Shown one piece after another: positions 1 through 11,290 of a stretch of 64,000 bases of DNA. Positions within the stretch are counted from its first letter, which is position 1; each line of letters opens with the position of its first letter. This DNA comes from Aedes albopictus (taxonomy: Eukaryota; Arthropoda; Insecta; Diptera; Culicidae). The notes beneath the pieces are model-generated. The model was not told the DNA's origin and did not search any database. It saw only the letters and a program-made list of their open reading frames with translations. The stretch is taken from assembly GCF_035046485.1 (NCBI RefSeq), contig NC_085137.1, positions 4,007,977-4,071,976 on the forward strand, given 5' to 3'. The position numbers and the translations under genes are program-made.

Positions 1-807
1 GTTTCCATCGCCTCGGTCCATGTACTCAACGCGGACACCCGCCTCCAGAGCGGAACAAATGGCGATGATGTGAATGTGGTCGGACTCCTTGTACATGGGT
101 TCCACCTCCTGGCGACAGAACTCCTGGATCGTGTAATTTCCGTCGATAAAGTTCTGGTAGAAATCCGCTCTTTCCTGCAAATGGCTGGAAGTTATCAAGC
201 GCAGATAGACCACAACGTAATCCGAGTAACCCTGCTCGTTGAAAAGCTTATGCAGCTCAACCAACGCTGCGGCCGTATTGTTGTCACCATCGGGCTTTAC
301 TTTGTTAATGACCTCCATGAAGGTCTCATAGAAATCTTCTATGGTAAACCTGGGAAATCCAGCTTCCGTCAGTCTTTCTCGAGATTTGGCTGCGTACTCA
401 TAGAACCGAGTAAATTCGTCCTTGTTGCGGACCAAGTACTCCAAGTAAGCATAGGCAAATGCCCGGAAAAAGCAATTGCCATCGGGGCGGGTACGCCGGA
501 TCGCTCGATACTTGGATGCCAGATCCTTCACCTTGGCAATGTAGACGGCATCGTCCAGATATTCCGAATTCAAGCTGTTGATGGCCTGAGACTCGCTCAC
601 CAAGGGATTCGAATAAGCTATCTAGAAGTGAAAACAAATAATTACAGCACTCCAGCATATCCCACACTCATCCCTCCTAGCTACCTCTTGTTCGATTTCC
701 CTTTGTTGTTTGATGATTAGTTCGTCCTGGTTTTCCTCCTGGGGCTGCTTCTGATTGCTGCTTGCGCTGCTGCTGCTCGTCGTATCGGCGCTATCCGAGG
801 TGCTCAT
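1..807 (-). CDS. Otub1: Otubain (OTUB1-type ubiquitin thioesterase), 5' part, two exons
   Basis: Cysteine protease of the OTU family that removes ubiquitin, in the known family with preference for K48-linked chains, in the cytosol and nucleus. Exon 1 is 685-807 (41 codons, Ser/Gln/Glu-rich, low complexity); exon 2 is 621 down to base 1 and stays open to the window edge. The intron (622-684) has a GT donor at 684-683 and a TTCTAG acceptor at 623-622 and falls in phase 0 between Glu41 and Ile42. The motif RPDGNCFFRAF places the OTU catalytic Asp at residue 88 and the nucleophilic Cys at 91, the same numbers as in human OTUB1. Downstream blocks KSRERLTEAGF, TIEDFYETFM, DYVVVYLRLITS, EFCRQEVEPM and ESDHIHIIA are all typical of OTUB1. 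The catalytic His and the C-terminus lie left of the window, so the gene is incomplete here. I chose the ATG at 807 because it gives the expected N-terminal length; an upstream in-frame ATG at 879 would add 24 residues with no family support. Confidence 0.93.
622..684 (-). other. Otubain intron 1 (63 bp)
   Basis: Short insect-type intron. On the minus strand it opens with GTAGCTAGG and closes with CACTTCTAG. Reading through it gives a stop soon after exon 1, while removing it joins QQREIEQE to IAYSNPLVSE, which matches the OTUB1 pattern. Confidence 0.9.
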
Positions 808-1110
808 CTTTCTGTTCCGGAATGTGTACCTACCTGTTTTACACGCCCGCACGCACCGCCCAGTCCGATCAAAGCCCAAAAATCACTCTCAAAATCTGAA
901 TTGTTTTGCAAGTTGGATAACTTTTTTCCTGGTCAAGCTCTCTTCTTCAACAAGCCGACATTTTTTGCACTTTGCATCTGCTGCTGCACCAAACCGCATA
1001 CACAGTCGCGTCAAATCCGATGTTTGGCAACCGCAAACGCTGACAAACTGTTTTTTGTGGGCAAAGTGTCAAATTGAGCTACTGATGGAGAGGGTAAGAC
1101 ATAAAAGGTA
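808..1110 (-). promoter_or_regulatory. 5' flank and probable 5'UTR/promoter of otubain
   Basis: About 300 bp upstream of the chosen ATG. It contains several TGTCAAA-like and TTTGCxC stretches but no clear TATA box. The start codon context on the minus strand is AAAG before ATG, with A at -3. A transcription start cannot be placed from sequence alone. Confidence 0.35.
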
Positions 1111-1185
1111 GCTCATTTTTTTTATTGATGAGCGCACGCCAACCTGAAACTACTCAAGTGCCCCACACAATGCATACGCCCAGTG

Positions 1186-1395
1186 CATTTCGCAAGCTTG
1201 ACGTAAGTCTGACATCAGTCTTACGGTCAGTCTTACAGAGCTTGACATCAGACTGATGTAAGACTGACGGTCAGTCTGATGTCAAACGATTCTGCACCGT
1301 TTGCGTCAAGCTGTCGGGCTTCGAACATGCGAGCTGGAGTTCGACGAATCAGACTGACGTAAGCCTGATGTCAAGCTAGAACGTCGAACCCTTGT
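1186..1395. repeat. Palindromic cluster of CAGTCTGA/CTGATGTCA motifs
   Basis: The words GTAAGTCTGACATCAGTC, CAGACTGATGTAAGACTGAC and their reverse complements recur about six times in 200 bp in both orientations, making overlapping hairpins. It sits in the 5' flank of otubain. No coding potential was seen. Confidence 0.6.
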
Positions 1396-1448
1396 CAAGC
1401 TCGTTTTTACGGGTTTCTTCTTCTTTTTTGTATTGATTTTGTGATTTC

Positions 1449-1546
1449 AGCACCAACATTTCAAAAGCACGTAACTGTTTTTGTAAACAAGAGCGCGATT
1501 ACTCTTGTTTACAAAAACAATTACGAGCTTTTGAAATGTTGGTGCT
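1449..1546. repeat. 98-bp hairpin with about 45-bp arms
   Basis: The left arm starts AGCACCAACATTTCAAAAGC and the right arm ends with its reverse complement GCTTTTGAAATGTTGGTGCT. The arms also share TTTTTGTAAACAAGAG/CTCTTGTTTACAAAAA around an 8-bp loop. Near-perfect pairing suggests a recent miniature element or foldback; target duplication is unclear. Confidence 0.75.
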
Positions 1547-1868
1547 CAATGATTAAAACAGCAAGAAACCTGCAAGAAACTTTATTTTATTTATTTAAAA
1601 TAATATAATAATATTTAGGTGAATAAGTAACTTAACATTTATAGATATACCGTGAGGGTCTCGAGAGAAGAGTTGGTAATTCTTTGAGATACAGGGGGGA
1701 ATGCACATAAAGATTCCACGAATAAACTGGAGATCTTTGGCATTATTAAAAATAATCCTTTTATATCTGAACATTTCTAGAGAATATAATGATTCTTGGG
1801 TATACCAAAATGATTCTTAGGATTCCAGAAAATGTAAGCTTGCCATTCTCAGGAAAAGCTGAAGACGT

Positions 1869-3770
1869 TTGTTCCCGGCCATTTCTATAAACTCCCTCGA
1901 GAATTCCTCGAAAATTCTTCCATATTTTCCTCTGGAATTCTTCCAGAAGTTCCTCGGCAGTTCTTCCAGAAGTTCATCGGGAATTCTTCCAGAAGTTCAT
2001 CGGGAATTCTTCAAGAAGTTCCTCTGGAATTCTTCCTCATATTCCAACGGAATCCTTCCAGAAGTTCTTTGGGAGTTCTTCCAGAAGTTCCTCGGAAATT
2101 CTTCCAGATTTTCCTCCGGAATTCATCCATAAGATTCTCGGGAATTATTTCAAAAGCTCCTCGGGAGTTCTTCCAGAAGTTCCTTCAGAATTCTTCCAGA
2201 AGTTCCTCGGGAATTCTTCCTCATATTCCGGGAATTCTTCCAGAAGTTCCTCGGGAATAATTTCAAAAGCTCCTCGGGAATCCTTCCAAAATTTCCTCGT
2301 GAGTTCTTCCGTAAGTACCTTGGGGATTGTTCCAGCAGTTCCTGAGTTCTTCCAGAAGTTCCTCGAAAATTCTTCCATATTTTCCTCTGGAATTCTTCCA
2401 TAAAATTCTCGGAAATTATTTCAAAAACTCCTCGGGAGCAATTCCTGAAGTTCCTCGGGAATTCTTCCAGAAGTTCCTCAAGAATTCTTTCAGAAGTTGT
2501 AGGGAATTCTTCTAGGAGTTCCTCGGGAATTCTTCCAGAAGTTCCTCGGGAATTCTTCCAGAAGTTCCTCGAGAATTCTTCCAGGAGTTCCTCGGTAATT
2601 CTTCCAGAAGTTCCTCTGGAACTCTTCCAGGAGTTCCTCGGTAATTCTTCCAGAAGTTTCTCGGGAATTCTTCTAGAAGTTCCTCGGGAATTCTTCAAGA
2701 AGTTCCTCGGAAATTCTTCCAGAAGTTCCTCGGAAATTCTTCCAGAAGTTCCTCGGAAATTCTTCCAGAAGTTCCTCGGAAATTCTTCCAGAAGTTCCTC
2801 GGAAATTCTTCCAGAAGTTCCTCGGAAATTCTTCTAGAAGCTCCTCATAAATTCTTGCAGAAGTTCTTCAGCAATTCTTCCTGAAGTTCCTTGGGAATTC
2901 TTCCAGAAGTTCCTCAGGAATTCTTCCAGATATTCCTCGGGAATTCTTCCAGAAGTTCTTCAAGAATTATTCCAGAAGTTCCTCGTGAATTTTCCAGATA
3001 TTCCTCCGAAATTTTTCCAGAAGTTCCTCGGGAATTCTTCCGGAAGTTCCTCGGGAATTCCACCTCATATTCCAACGGAATCCTTCCAGAAGTTCCTCGG
3101 TAATTCTTCCAAAACTTCTTTGGGAATTTATCCAGAATTTCCTAGGGAATTCTTCCAAAAGTTCCTCGGGAATTCTTTCGAAAGCTCTTCGGGCATTCTT
3201 CTGGAAGTTCCTGGCGAATTCTTCCAGAAGTTCCTCGGGAATTCTTCCAGGAGTTCCTCGGGGATTCTTGCAGAAGTTTTTCGGGAATAATTTCAAAAGC
3301 TCCTAGAGAATTCTTCTGGAAGTTCCTCGAGAGTTCTTCCAGAAGTTCCTCGGGTATTCTTCCAGAAGTTCTTCCACAAAATCTTCCACAAAATCTTCCA
3401 CAAGTTCCTTAGTAATTCTTCCATAAGTTCCTCGGGAGTTCTTCAAGAAGTTTTTCGGGAATTCTTCCAGAAGTTTCTCAGGAATTTTTCCAGGAGTTTC
3501 TCGGGAGTTCTTCCACAAGTTCCTCTGGAAATCTTCCAGATGTTTCTCGGGAATTCTTTTCGTAGTTCTTCGGGATTCTTCCAGAAGTTCCAAAGTAATT
3601 CTTCTAAGAGTTCCTCGGAAATTCTTCCAGAAGTTCCTGGGTATTCTTTTAGAAATTCATCGGGCATTCTTCCAGTTGTCTATCGGGAATTCTTTCAGAG
3701 GTTCCTAGGGAATTCCTCCAGAAGTTCCTCGGAAATTCCTTAAGGAGTTCCTCGGGAATTCTTTCTCGGA
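1869..3770. repeat. 23-bp minisatellite array (locus 1)
   Basis: Tandem units of 23 bp built from GAATTC, TTCCAGAAG and TTCCTCGG blocks. The clearest run is 2701-2830, where identical phases fall at 2701, 2724, 2747 and 2770. Because 23 is not a multiple of 3, three units (69 bp) read all frames and give 23-residue periodic open frames on both strands; none is a gene. Divergence grows toward both ends. Confidence 0.92.
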
Positions 3771-5055
3771 AAATAATTAAATAATTCCTAAAAATTCCCA
3801 AGGATTCTCAGAAATTCCCAGTCATCTGAGATGTATTCTACGGATTAAAGAAAATATTCTCAATCATTTATGTGAGTCAAAAGCATATAAGAAAATGATT
3901 AAATAATTACTGAAAATCCCTCAGGATTCTCAGAAATTCTTATTCATCTGGGATATATCCTACGAATTTAGAAAAAATATTTTCAATCATTTATGTGATT
4001 CAAAAGCAACTCGGAAAATATTTAAATAATTCCTGAAAATCCCTTAGGATTCTCAGAAATTCCCAGTCATCTGGGATGTATCCTTTGAATTTATGAAAAT
4101 ATTCTCATTCATTTATGTGAGGCAAAAGCATCTCGGAAAAGTTTTAAATAATAACTGAAAATTCCTAAGGATTCTCAGAAATACCTAGTCATCTGGGATG
4201 TATCCTACGAATTTAAGAAAATATTCTCAATCATTTCCGAGCATCTCGGAAAATATTTGAATAATTGATGAAAATCCCTTAGGATTCTCAGAAATTTCCA
4301 GTCATTTGGGATGTATCCTACGAATTTAACCCAAAAAGGGATACCTGGGGTCCATTGGACCCCAGGCGCCTTTCAGAGCTCGTCTTTGATGGAACACACT
4401 CAGCGGGGTGACGAAACTGAGGCCATGAAGGTATCCCTTTTAAGTTAAGAAAATATTGTAAATCATTTATGTGAGTCAAAAGCATCTCGGAAAATATTTG
4501 AATAATTCCTGAAAATCCCTAGGGTTCCTAGGGAATTCCTCCAGAAGTTCCTCGGAAATTCCTTAAGGAGTTCCTCGGGAATTCTTTCTCGGAAAATAAT
4601 TAAATAATTCCTAAAAATTCCCAAGGATTCTCAGAAATTCCCAGTCATCTGGGATGTATCCTACGAATTTAAGAAAATATTCTCAATCATTTTTGTGAAC
4701 CAAAAGCATCCGGAAAATATTTAAATAATTCCTGAAAATCCCTTAGGATTCTTAGAAATTCCCAGTCATCTGGGATGTATTCCACGAATTTAAGAAAATA
4801 ATCTCAATCATTTATGTGAGTCAAAAGCAACTCGGAAAATATTTGAATAATTCCTGAAAATTCCTACGGATTCTCAGAAATTCTCAGTCATCTGAGATGT
4901 ATTCTACGAATTTAAGAAAATATTCTCAATCATATGTGATTCAAAAGCATCCTGGAAAATATTGAAATAATTCCAGAAAATCCCTTAGGATTCTCAGAAA
5001 TTCCCAGTCATCTGGGATGTATCCTACGAATTTAAGAAAATATTCTCAATCATTT
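3771..5055. repeat. 122-bp satellite array, left block
   Basis: Monomers contain AAGGATTCTCAGAAATTCC, CATCTGGGATGTAT, ACGAATTTAAGAAAATATTC and TCAATCATTTATGTGA. This is the same monomer as in 8477-12530; the two blocks were one array before the 5056-8476 element inserted. Around 4520-4600 a short piece of the 23-bp minisatellite is embedded. Confidence 0.9.
4330..4444. mobile_element. 115-bp MITE with TTAA duplication, piggyBac-like
   Basis: It interrupts a satellite monomer. Left junction is TTAA then CCCAAAAAGGGATACC, right junction is GGTATCCCTTTTAAG then TTAA. TTAA duplication with ends beginning C(CC/TT)AAAAGGG fits piggyBac-type non-autonomous elements. The uninterrupted monomer has a single TTAA here. 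Confidence 0.75.
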
Positions 5056-5396
5056 CACGGTGTGTCTGGTAGAACAAAATTAATTTAAAAAAAATCGGTA
5101 TCGCTAAAACACCCACCAAACGAAAGCTGAAGGTCCCCTCTTTCATTTGAGACTAAAATGAGAAAGTTCTATCGGCGGGTCTAGAACATTTTTTTTTTTT
5201 CAAATATTACTATCTCTGAGACTGTTTTTTTTTTCTCTTTTCAACCTTGAGTGTAGCAAAATGGGCATGTATGAGGTCGCCCATTGTCCTTTTAAAAGAG
5301 TAAGTACAAAAAATAAATTAGGGCAGTTGAATTAGAAATTCAGCAGTATTTGGGCATATGTACAAATAAACTTCGCCTTTTATACATGTGGAAGTA

Positions 5397-5570
5397 ATCA
5401 GTTTCGTACCTTTTAATTCCGCCCTATGTTGCTTATCCTTTGACGCGTATTTCGACTATCACTTGTAATCTTCCTCAGTGTCAGTTATCCTTTTTATTAA
5501 AAGGTACGAAACTGATTACACTCATTCGAAGAGGGTATTCTGCTTAGAGGGTTCGAAAAGTCGGTACAAG
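5397..5570 (+). mobile_element. Hairpin element with 11-bp target duplication, copy 1
   Basis: The 5' part and its inverted partner (ATCAGTTTCGTACCTTTTAA against TTAAAAGGTACGAAACTGAT) form a foldback, followed by a unique 3' tail of about 45 bp ending TTCGAAAAGTCGGTACAAG. It is flanked by exact 11-bp duplications ATGTGGAAGTA (5386-5396 and 5571-5581). The 5' end is about 15 bp shorter than in copies 2 and 3. Confidence 0.75.
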
Positions 5571-5899
5571 ATGTGGAAGTAGTTATTGCGGCTGCAATTT
5601 TCTTAGTTTTTATTGACAGTGTCTCATAATTTAAAAGTTTTACGATCGAAGTAGGCCAAGTAATGTCAAAAAAATAAAACATACATCAAAGTAGCTCGGA
5701 TCACGGGGTACAACATTTGGAAGGTAATCAATTTCGGAAAACTGAAAGTTTTTTTGATGATGCAATTAAATATCGTTCAAAAACATGAATAAAACGATCT
5801 AGAACTCCACACCAATTTAATCAACGTGAAGGTCTGTCTTATATTCTTGTATGCCGTGGCGCGGATAGAATTATCATATTGTTTAATTTGTGCACCTTT
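5571..5899. other. AT-rich interior of the CACGGTG element, nothing recognised
   Basis: No gene, RNA or repeat signature beyond flanking elements. Confidence 0.4.
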
Positions 5900-6062
5900 G
5901 GGGCTGTCCAGAAACCACGTGGTCATTTTTTGGGACTTTTCAACCCCCCCCCCCCCCCCCCCCCGTGGTCATTAGTCCATACAAATTTTTTTATTTGTCC
6001 ATACAAAGTGATCATTGGCCGAACCCCCCCCCCTAATGACCACGTGGTTTATGGACAGCCCC
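5900..6062. mobile_element. MITE with GGGGCTGTCC ends and poly-C core
   Basis: Inverted ends GGGGCTGTCCAGAAACCACG and CGTGGTTTATGGACAGCCCC surround CGTGGTCAT blocks and a poly-C run of about 22 bases at 5943-5964. The run length is unreliable in any assembly. It has the same architecture as the elements at 21990, 28722 and 58270. Confidence 0.75.
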
Positions 6063-6980
6063 TTTATGGTACCTAAGACTTAAATATTTTAGTTATTTTA
6101 GTCTATTGCAGTTAGGTATAGCTCCTTACTTTTAAAGAAACAACTACGACAAGAAACCCCTAACTGACGAGGAAAATCAAAACAAGGAGTACGTATTGTG
6201 ATTGAAGAAGTTTTTTGCGCCACAATTATCATCGAAAGCAGTTAATATTCACAGTTTTAGATTTGTTAAGTAAAATTGTCTAATAACGGGTAATTAGACA
6301 TAAAAATTATATTAGTAACCGCATATCTTTGTAAACAGGTAGCCTTACTCAACTGATAAAATAGAATAATCAATGCTGCATGTCTAACGGGTGCACAATA
6401 TATATGTACTAGAACAATGTGATAATCTGTCGGTTATCAAAAGTTTAATCTTCTGATAGCATCATGGAGTTATAGACGAGTTAGCAACTTTTCATTCAAT
6501 TCTACAGCTTGACATATACACATGTTTTACATTAAAGTACATATGTCTGAGCACATACATATAAATCAGAAGATTGAAAATGTCTTAACTACTTAACTTG
6601 TACTTGTTTCTACTTGCAAATTGTTGATATTATAACAACTTTTTCTGAAAGATTTCAAAGATAGCATTTAGTACTACCCCACAAAAAAGTTCGGACTTGC
6701 TCATTTAAGGACAAACATCTTAAAATCCCGGTTCTACAGTGCATCAAAACTTCAGACGCACAAATCTCAAGAAGCAAGCTTCAAACAACAATGCATTTTA
6801 TTATTCTGTTCTTGCTCACTTGTAATAAGCTTAAAATAAGAAGCTCAGGTGCGCTGCTTTTGTTTACGAAGAGATTTGTGCCCTTAAAATCGTGAGTAGG
6901 TGCCAAAGTCGGCCATTGTGGCGGCCATATTGGGATACTAACAAGTCTGTCCTTAAATTTGCCTCATTCAATGATGAGAA
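6063..6980. other. AT-rich interior of the CACGGTG element, no gene seen
   Basis: About 900 bp of AT-rich sequence with no conserved frame. The stretch 6676-6960 has weakly mirrored words (ACAAGTCTGTCCTTAAATTT against TTTAAGGACAAACATC) suggesting a decayed short inverted-repeat element. Confidence 0.4.
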
Positions 6981-6982
6981 TA

Positions 6983-7205
6983 GGGTAGCGAACTACTTGG
7001 GCAGCGACCGGTATTTTGGGCACTCTTCACTATAACTCAGTCAATTCCAAACCAATTGACTTGAAATTTTGTACACGGCTAGATACTATACGTATCTCAT
7101 CGCGTTCCAAAAAATTGTGTCAATTGGTTCAAAATTGGCTGAGTTATAGCAGAAAAATGCCCAAAATAGGACCCCTGCCGAGATGGTTCCACTTTTTTAT
7201 ACCCA
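6983..7205. mobile_element. MITE, AGGGT...GGGCACT family, copy 1 (diverged)
   Basis: Inverted blocks TATTTTGGGCACTCTTCACT, ATAACTCAGTCAATTCCAAA and their mirror near 7110-7180. The intact relative is 60199-60411. The outer ends are eroded here, so the boundaries are approximate. Confidence 0.6.
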
Positions 7206-7380
7206 TCAGATTTACTCTCTATGAGTTTAAATATTATTTGAAACCTTCTACATGGAGTTGCGGACCTTGTGAAATATGTAGTGATGTAAGAACCACAACT
7301 TCTCATGAAAGGCAACGTGGCAGGTTTAGCGCTACTACAGATGACTTCGTGCAAATCACACACTATACACATGAAAAATG

Positions 7381-7658
7381 GGCCCATATAGCCGAGGCGG
7401 TAAACGCACGGGTATTCAGCATGACCATGCTGAGGGTGACGGGTTCGATTCCCGGTCGGTCCAGGATCTTTTCGTAAAGGAAATTTCCTTGACTTCCTTG
7501 GGCATAGAGTATCTTCGTGCCTGCCACACGATATACACATGCAAAATGGTCATTGGCAGAGGAAGCTCTCAGTTAATAACTGTGGAAGTGCTCATAGAAC
7601 ACTAAGCTGAGAAACAGGCTTTGTCCCAGTGAGGACGTTACGCCAAGAAGAGAGAGAG
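7381..7658 (+). mobile_element. Feilai-type SINE inserted into an older SINE
   Basis: tRNA-derived head with an A-box-like TAGCCGAGGCGGTAAACGC and B box GGTTCGATTCCCGGTCG, a Feilai-like body (GTGGAAGTGCTCATAGAACA, CAGTGAGGACGTTACGCC) and a short GA-rich tail. The duplication ACACATGAAAAATGG (from 7367, and 7659-7673) is part of an older relative: ATACACATGCAAAATGGTC of the SINE body corresponds to the target. So a young copy sits inside an old one. Confidence 0.88.
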
Positions 7659-7875
7659 ACACATGAAAAATGGTAATTGGCAAAAGAAGTTTTTAGTTAA
7701 AAACTGTTAAAGTGCTTATAGGACATAAAATAAGAAAATTTCAAACAAACCGAACAATTAAATTTATGTTTATTATATCTCCTACAGTGCTCATAGAACA
7801 AGCAAAGAAGCAGGGTTTGTCCCTGTAGGGACGTTACGCCAAGAAGAAGAAGAAGAAGAAGTAGAAGAAGAAGAA
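7659..7875 (+). mobile_element. 3' remainder of the older SINE with (AGA)n tail
   Basis: ATGGTAATTGGCAAAAGAAG and, after an insertion of about 60 bp, GTGCTCATAGAACAAGCAAAG and GGGACGTTACGCCAAGAAG, ending in repeated GAA at 7840-7875. This is the downstream half of the copy that was split at 7381. Confidence 0.65.
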
Positions 7876-10058
7876 AGAAAACATGTGTCTTGAGTACCAG
7901 ACGCGCATTGACATTGAGAAGCTGTTTGAGGAGAATATATGACGATATCACACCCCGAAATTTCAAAAGCACAAATCTGAAGAACCAAATGACGGTATGT
8001 ACTGTAAAGTTGATCGATTGGTGACCTGCTGGTATCAGTCAAATACGAGAGCCTAAAGACGTATACGCATCTGTCATAGGAAGCAAACACATTATTGGAA
8101 TTCAAAGAAACAGTATTTAACTCGATTTTATACTCACTGTTCTAGTACTTTCACCACACTGTCCATAAACACAAAACTTTCATCTGCTGGGTTTCCCATC
8201 CTCATGGGACTAATGCTTTTATGGGTAGAATAATATAAAAAATGTATCGTCGGAAAGTTATGCTTGTAATGGAAAAACAGTGTTTTGTCATAAATGTGTT
8301 CTTCGAGAAAAATGAAAAATATCATATTTTTTCAAAAAAAAAAAAATGTTCTAGAACCGCCGATAGAACTTTCTCATTCAAGTCTCAAATGATAGGGGGA
8401 CCCTTAGCTTTCGTTTGGTGGGTGTCTTAGCGATACCGATTTTTTTAAATTAACGTTGTCCACCAGACACACCGTGATTTATGTGAGGCAAAAGCATCTA
8501 AGAAAATATTTAAATAATTCCTGAAAATCCCTAAGGATTCTCAGAAATTCCTAGCCATGTGGGATTTATTCTACGAATTTAAGAAAATATTCTCAATCGT
8601 TTATGTGAGTCAAAAGCAACTCGGAAAATATTTGAATAATTCCTGAAAATTTGTAAGGATTCTCAGAAATTCCCAGACATGTGGGATGTATCCTACGAAT
8701 TTAAGAAAATATTCTCAATCATTTATGTTAGTCAATAGCATCCCGGAAAATATTTGAATAATTCCTAAAAATCCCTAAGGATTCTCAGAAATTCCTAGCC
8801 ATCTGGGATATATACCACGAATTTAAGAAAATATTCTCAATCATTTATGTTAGTCAAAAGCATCCCGGAAAATATTTGAATAATTCCTGGAAATCCCAAA
8901 GGATTCTCAGAAAATCCCAGTCATATGGAATGTATTCTACGAATTTAAGAAAATATTCTCAATCATTTATGTTAGTCAAAAGCATCTAAGAAAATATTTA
9001 AATAATTCCTGAAAATCCCTAAGGATTCTCAGAAATTCCCAGTCATCTGGGATATATTCTACGAATTTAAGAAAATATTCTCAATCATATGTGATTCAAA
9101 AGCATCCCGGAAAATATTAAAATAATTCCTAAAAATTCTTAAGGATTCTCAGAAATTCCTAGTCATCTGGGATGTATCCTACGAATTTAAGAAAGTATTC
9201 TCAATTATTTATGAGTCAATAGCATCCCGGAAAATATTTAAATAATTCCTGAAAATCCCTAAGGATTCTCAGAAATTTCTAGCCATGTGGGATTTATTCT
9301 ACGAATTTAAGAAAATATTCTCAATCACTTATGTGAGTCAAAAGTATATCGGAAAATATTTGAATAATTCCTGAAAATTCCAAAGGATTCTCAGAAATTC
9401 CCAGTCATCTGGGATATATTCTACGAATTTAAGAAAATATTCTCATTCATTTATGTGGGGCAAAAGCATCTAAGAAAATATTTGAATAATTCCTGAAAAT
9501 CCCTAAGGATTCTCAGAAATTCCCAGTCATCTGGGATATATTCTACGAATTTAAGAAAATATTCTCAATCATATGTGATTCAAAAGCATCCCGGAAAATA
9601 TTGAAATAATTCCTGAAAATTCTTAAGGATTCTCAGAAATTCCTAGTCATTTGGGATGTATCCTACGAATTTAAGAAAGTATTCTCAATCATTTATGAGT
9701 CAATAGCATCCCGGAAAATATTTAAATAAAAACTGAAAATCCCTAAGGATTCTCAGAAATTCCTAGCCATCTGGGATGTATCCTACGAATTTAAGAAAAT
9801 ATTCTCAATCATTTATGTTAGTCAATAGCATCCCGGAAAATATTTCAATAATTCCTGAAAATTCCTAAGGATTCTCAGAAATTCCCAGTCATCTGGGATG
9901 TATTCTACGAATTTAAGAAAATATTCTCATTCATTTATGTGAGGCAAAAGCATTTAAGAAAATATTGAAATAATTCCTGAAAATCCCTAAGGATTCTCAG
10001 AAATTCCTAACCATGTGGGATTTATTCTACGAATTTAAGAAAATATTCTCAATCATTT

Positions 10059-10311
10059 CTGGAGCTCGATTTGAATAGGTCGTATGTGCTTTTGTCGATT
10101 AAAAATTCGATCAGTTGGATTCGCTTATTACAGCGAAAACCGTTGAAATTGAACAAAGTTTATACATACAGCAGAATCCTCACAAAACAGGCTTTCTGTT
10201 CCATCATTAAAAGTTTGCAAAATATCTGCCATATTGCTACAACGACTAAAATAAACTGATCGAATTTTATATCGATAAAAGCACATACGACCTATTCAAA
10301 TCGAGCTCCAG
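10059..10311. mobile_element. 253-bp TIR element in the satellite
   Basis: Terminal inverted repeats of about 41 bp starting CTGGAGCTCGATTTGAATAG, with one mismatch. ATTT is duplicated at 10055-10058 and 10312-10315. The neighbouring monomers provide the empty site AATCATTTATGTGA. The superfamily is not assigned. Confidence 0.88.
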
Positions 10312-11290
10312 ATTTATGTGAGTCAAAAGCATCCCGGAAAATATTTGAATAATTCCTGGAAATCCCAAAGGATTCTCAGAAAATCCCAGTCATATGGGAT
10401 GTATTCTACGAATTTAAGAAAATATTCTCAATCATTTATGTTAGTCAAAAGCATCTCGGAAAATATTTGAATAATTCCTGAAAATTCCTAAGGATTCTCA
10501 GAAATTCCCAGTCATCTGGGATGTATCCTACGAATTTAAGAAAATATTCTCATTCATTTATGTGAGGCAAAAGCATCTAAGAAAATATTTAAATAATTCC
10601 TGAAAATCCCTAAGGATTCTCAGAAATTCCCAGCCATGTGGGATTTATTCTACGAATTTAAGAAAATATTCTCAATCATTTATGTGAGTCAAAAGTATCT
10701 CGGAAAATATTTGAATAATTCCTGAAAATTCCTAAGGATTCTCAGAAATTCCCAGTCATCTGGGATATATTCTACGAATTTAAGAAAATATTCTCATTCA
10801 TTTATGTGGGGCAAAAGCATCTAAGAAAATATTTGAATAATTCCTGAAAATCCCTAAGGATTCTCAGAAATTCCCAGTCATCTGGGATATATTCTACGAA
10901 TTTACGAAAATACTTTCAATCATATGTGATTCAAAAGCATCCCGGAAAATATTGAAATAATTCCTGAAAATTCTTAAGGATTCTCAGAAATTCCTAGTCA
11001 TTTGGGATGTATCCTACGAATTTAAGAAAATATTCTCAATCATTTATGTTAGTCAATAGCATCCCGGAAAATATTTCAATAATTCCTGAAAATTCCTAAG
11101 GATTCTCAGAAATTCCCAGTCATCTGGGATGTATTCTACGAATTGAAGAAAATATTCTCATTTATTTATGTGAGGCAAAAGCATATAAGAAAATATTTAA
11201 ATAATTCCTGAAAATCCCTAAGGATTCTCAGAAATTCCTAGCCATGTGGGATTTATTCTACGAATTTAAGAAAATACTCTCAATCATTTA

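Larger units (their letters stand above)
5056..8476. mobile_element. 3.4-kb TIR element, CACGGTG ends, 4-bp duplication (Chapaev/CMC-like)
   Basis: Left end CACGGTGTGTCTGGTAGA, right end TCCACCAGACACACCGTG. The inverted repeats extend about 170 bp (5056-5230 against 8300-8476), including the AAACGAAAGCT and GAAAGTTCTATCGGCGG blocks. The flanks ATTT (5052-5055 and 8477-8480) are a 4-bp duplication of the satellite target. CAC-initial ends with 4-bp duplications are known for Chapaev in the CMC group; the superfamily call is inference. No transposase frame is present; the interior is filled with other insertions (5397-5570, 5900-6062, 6983-7205, 7381-7658). Confidence 0.7.

Noticed and set aside
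808..879. Upstream otubain start at 879
   Set aside because: In frame, but adds residues without family support; the ATG at 807 gives the usual N-terminal length and D88/C91 numbering.
1869..3743. Nine open frames of 60-180 residues on both strands
   Set aside because: All show 23-residue periodicity that follows from the 23-bp DNA repeat; frames exist on both strands at once.
7381..7460. tRNA gene (A and B box present)
   Set aside because: The same head occurs in 11291 and relatives, followed by a SINE body, tail and target duplications; it is a SINE promoter, not a tRNA gene.
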